DNA of 5,614 nucleotides. Origin: Actinomycetota bacterium. GTDB taxonomy: Bacteria > Actinomycetota > Acidimicrobiia > Acidimicrobiales > Palsa-688. The notes beneath the pieces were generated by a model that saw only the letters and a list, made by a program, of their open reading frames with translations, had not been told where the DNA came from and ran no database searches. The position numbers and the translations under genes were made by a program. The stretch covers positions 12,036-17,649 of the forward strand of contig JAMDDF010000058.1 of assembly GCA_023489205.1 (NCBI GenBank), in the 5' to 3' direction. Position 1 is the first letter of the stretch. Every line of letters begins with the position of its first letter. Of this stretch, positions 3,824 through 5,614 are shown in pieces.

Positions 3824-5614
3824 ATGCACCTCCCAACGCACAGTGCCACGGGCACGGGTACCCCCAGCCCTCCAAGCGCAGGTCTCTACGACCCTCGCTT
3901 TGAGCACGACTCGTGCGGGATCGGGCTCGTGGCTGACCTCCAAGGCCGTCCGAGCCACCGCGTCGTCGAGCAGGCCCTGACGGCCCTCGAACGGCTGGCC
4001 CATCGCGGGGCCTCCGGCGCCGAGGTCGACACCGGTGACGGGTCGGGCATCCTGGTCCAGGTCCCCCACCGGCTGCTGAGCGAGCTCGCGAGCAGCGCGG
4101 GCGTGGCCCTGCCCGGCAAGGGCCGTTATGCCACGGGCACCGTTTTCCTGCCCCAAGAGCCCGACGACGCGGCCAAAGCGCGTGCACAGCTCGAGGCCGT
4201 CGCCGCCGAAGAAGGCCTGGGGACCTTGTGGTGGCGGGAGGTACCAGTCGATGGGTCTGGCCTGGGCCGCGCTGCCCGCTTCGTCCAGCCCCGGATCGAG
4301 CAGGTCTTCCTGGCCCCACCCGGAGCGGCCGCCGGCGAGGCAACCCCCCAGGAGCAACTGGCCCTCGACCGGGTGGCGTACGTGGCCCGCAAACGCTTCG
4401 AACACACCAACGATGGGGCCTACGTCCCCTCCCTGTCGTGCCGGACGCTCGTCTACAAGGGGATGCTGACATCTCACCAGCTCCGCACCTTCTACCTGGA
4501 TCTGTCCGACGAACGTCTAGAGAGCGGGCTCGCCCTGGTGCATTCGCGCTTTTCCACCAATACCTTCCCGAGCTGGCCGTTGTCCCATCCCTACCGCTAC
4601 CTCGCTCACAACGGGGAAATCAACACCCTGGCTGGCAACCGCAACTGGATGGCGGCCCGAGAGGCCCTTTTGGCTACCGACCTCATCCAGGGAGACCTGT
4701 CCCGTATCTTCCCAGTCGTCACCCCAGGGGCAAGCGACTCGGCCACCTTCGACGAGGTACTGGAGCTCTTGCACTTGGCCGGGCGGTCACTGCCCCACGC
4801 TGTGCTCATGATGATCCCCGAGGCCTGGGAGAACCACGAGGAGATGGACCCGGCGCGCCGAGCCTTCTACCGCTACCACGCGTCGCTGATGGAGCCCTGG
4901 GACGGGCCGGCGGCGGTCGTCTTCACTGACGGTACCGTGGCTGGTGCCGTGCTCGACCGCAACGGGCTGCGCCCAGCCCGCTACTGGGTAACCGCTGACG
5001 GCCTGGTGGTGCTGGCCAGTGAGGTCGGGGTGCTCGACATCGACCCGGCCGCCGTGGTACGCAAGGGGCGGCTGCAGCCAGGGCGGATGTTCCTTGTCGA
5101 CACGGCAAAAGGCCGCATTGTCGACGACGATGAGATAAAGGCCGAACTAGCTGGCCAGCACCCCTACGCACAATGGGTCGCCCAGGACCAGGTGCGCCTG
5201 GAAGACTTGCCCGAGCGCGACATGCTCACCCCCCAGCACGCCAGTGTGGTCACCCACCAGCGGCTGTTCGGCTATACCACCGAGGAGCTCCGCATGATCC
5301 TGGCCCCCATGGCCCGCACGGGACAGGAACCGATCGGCTCGATGGGCTCCGACACTGCCGTGGCGGTGCTCTCCGAGCGCCCACGGCTACTCTACGACTA
5401 CTTCACCCAGTTGTTCGCCCAGGTGACCAACCCGCCCCTGGACGCCATCCGCGAAGAACTGGTGACATCGCTGGCTACTACTATCGGGCCGCAGGGCAAC
5501 CTGCTCGACGCCAAAGTCGGGCTGCACCGTCAGATCGTCCTGCCCCAGCCAGTGATCGACCGAGACGACCTCGCCAAGTTGCTCTACGTCAACGAGCACG
5601 GCGAGACCCCAGGT
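3824..5614 (+). CDS. gltB: Glutamate synthase (NADPH) large subunit, N-terminal part, cut by the window edge
   Basis: The first 597 codons are present and the frame is open at the window edge; the full protein is usually about 1,500 residues. The enzyme takes the amide nitrogen of glutamine, channels the ammonia to 2-oxoglutarate and makes two glutamates, using electrons passed through the small subunit GltD. Residues 1-30 are a propeptide normally removed to expose the catalytic Cys31 (DSCGIG). The class II amidotransferase domain (31 to about 455) shows [30 protein letters not shown] with Arg242, AHNGEINT with Asn263-Gly264, and Asp305 in [10 protein letters not shown]. These match the known catalytic and oxyanion-hole positions once the propeptide is subtracted. 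From about 480 the central domain begins ([42 protein letters not shown]). The ATG at 3824 has GAGAGGAG just upstream. The FMN and 3Fe-4S parts, and probably gltD, lie beyond the window. Confidence 0.96.
   Translation, partial: MHLPTHSATGTGTPSPPSAGLYDPRFEHDSCGIGLVADLQGRPSHRVVEQALTALERLAHRGASGAEVDTGDGSGILVQVPHRLLSELASSAGVALPGKGRYATGTVFLPQEPDDAAKARAQLEAVAAEEGLGTLWWREVPVDGSGLGRAARFVQPRIEQVFLAPPGAAAGEATPQEQLALDRVAYVARKRFEHTNDGAYVPSLSCRTLVYKGMLTSHQLRTFYLDLSDERLESGLALVHSRFSTNTFPSWPLSHPYRYLAHNGEINTLAGNRNWMAAREALLATDLIQGDLSRIFPVVTPGASDSATFDEVLELLHLAGRSLPHAVLMMIPEAWENHEEMDPARRAFYRYHASLMEPWDGPAAVVFTDGTVAGAVLDRNGLRPARYWVTADGLVVLASEVGVLDIDPAAVVRKGRLQPGRMFLVDTAKGRIVDDDEIKAELAGQHPYAQWVAQDQVRLEDLPERDMLTPQHASVVTHQRLFGYTTEELRMILAPMARTGQEPIGSMGSDTAVAVLSERPRLLYDYFTQLFAQVTNPPLDAIREELVTSLATTIGPQGNLLDAKVGLHRQIVLPQPVIDRDDLAKLLYVNEHGETPG

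Noticed and set aside
3756..4477. Long minus-strand open frames (about 230 codons)
   Set aside because: They lie antisense to gltB, are rich in Arg, Gly and Pro as GC-rich shadow frames are, and match no family.

Overview
The window looks like chromosomal DNA from a high-GC bacterium, most likely an actinomycete-type organism (Actinomycetota). This rests on GC-rich third codon positions, GTG starts, the style of both toxin-antitoxin pairs, and a glutamate synthase and aquaporin whose sequences read like actinobacterial family members. I cannot place it at genus level. No rRNA, tRNA, CRISPR array or intact insertion sequence was seen.

Left part (1-2104): two type II toxin-antitoxin operons face away from each other. 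On the minus strand, a ribbon-helix-helix antitoxin (422-697) is coupled to a PIN-domain VapC-like toxin (42-422) through a TGATG stop/start overlap. On the plus strand, a Phd/YefM-type antitoxin (1542-1832) is coupled to a RelE-type toxin (1829-2104) through a GTGA overlap. Between them lie about 840 bases with no convincing intact gene. This stretch holds a short possible gene remnant at 907-975 and several weak hairpins. The most unusual structure in the window is a perfect 30-bp inverted repeat. One arm (555-584) is inside the RHH antitoxin coding sequence and the other (710-739) is in that gene's leader or promoter, so the antitoxin start codon falls in the 125-nt loop between them.

Middle (2105-3620): a short non-coding stretch ends in a hairpin next to the stop of a minus-strand ParB-like small protein (2368-2742). 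That gene diverges from a complete six-helix aquaporin (2820-3620) across a 77-bp shared upstream region. The aquaporin has both NPA motifs, but the residues predicted for its selectivity filter are small and differ from AqpZ and GlpF.

Right part (3621-5614): a 203-bp upstream region leads into the first 597 codons of gltB, the large subunit of NADPH-dependent glutamate synthase (3824 to the window edge). The class II glutamine amidotransferase domain is complete, including a short propeptide before the catalytic Cys. The central domain has begun when the window ends. This is core nitrogen assimilation, so the window appears to run from an accessory toxin-antitoxin region into housekeeping DNA. 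I see no functional link between the toxin-antitoxin pairs, the aquaporin and gltB beyond adjacency.
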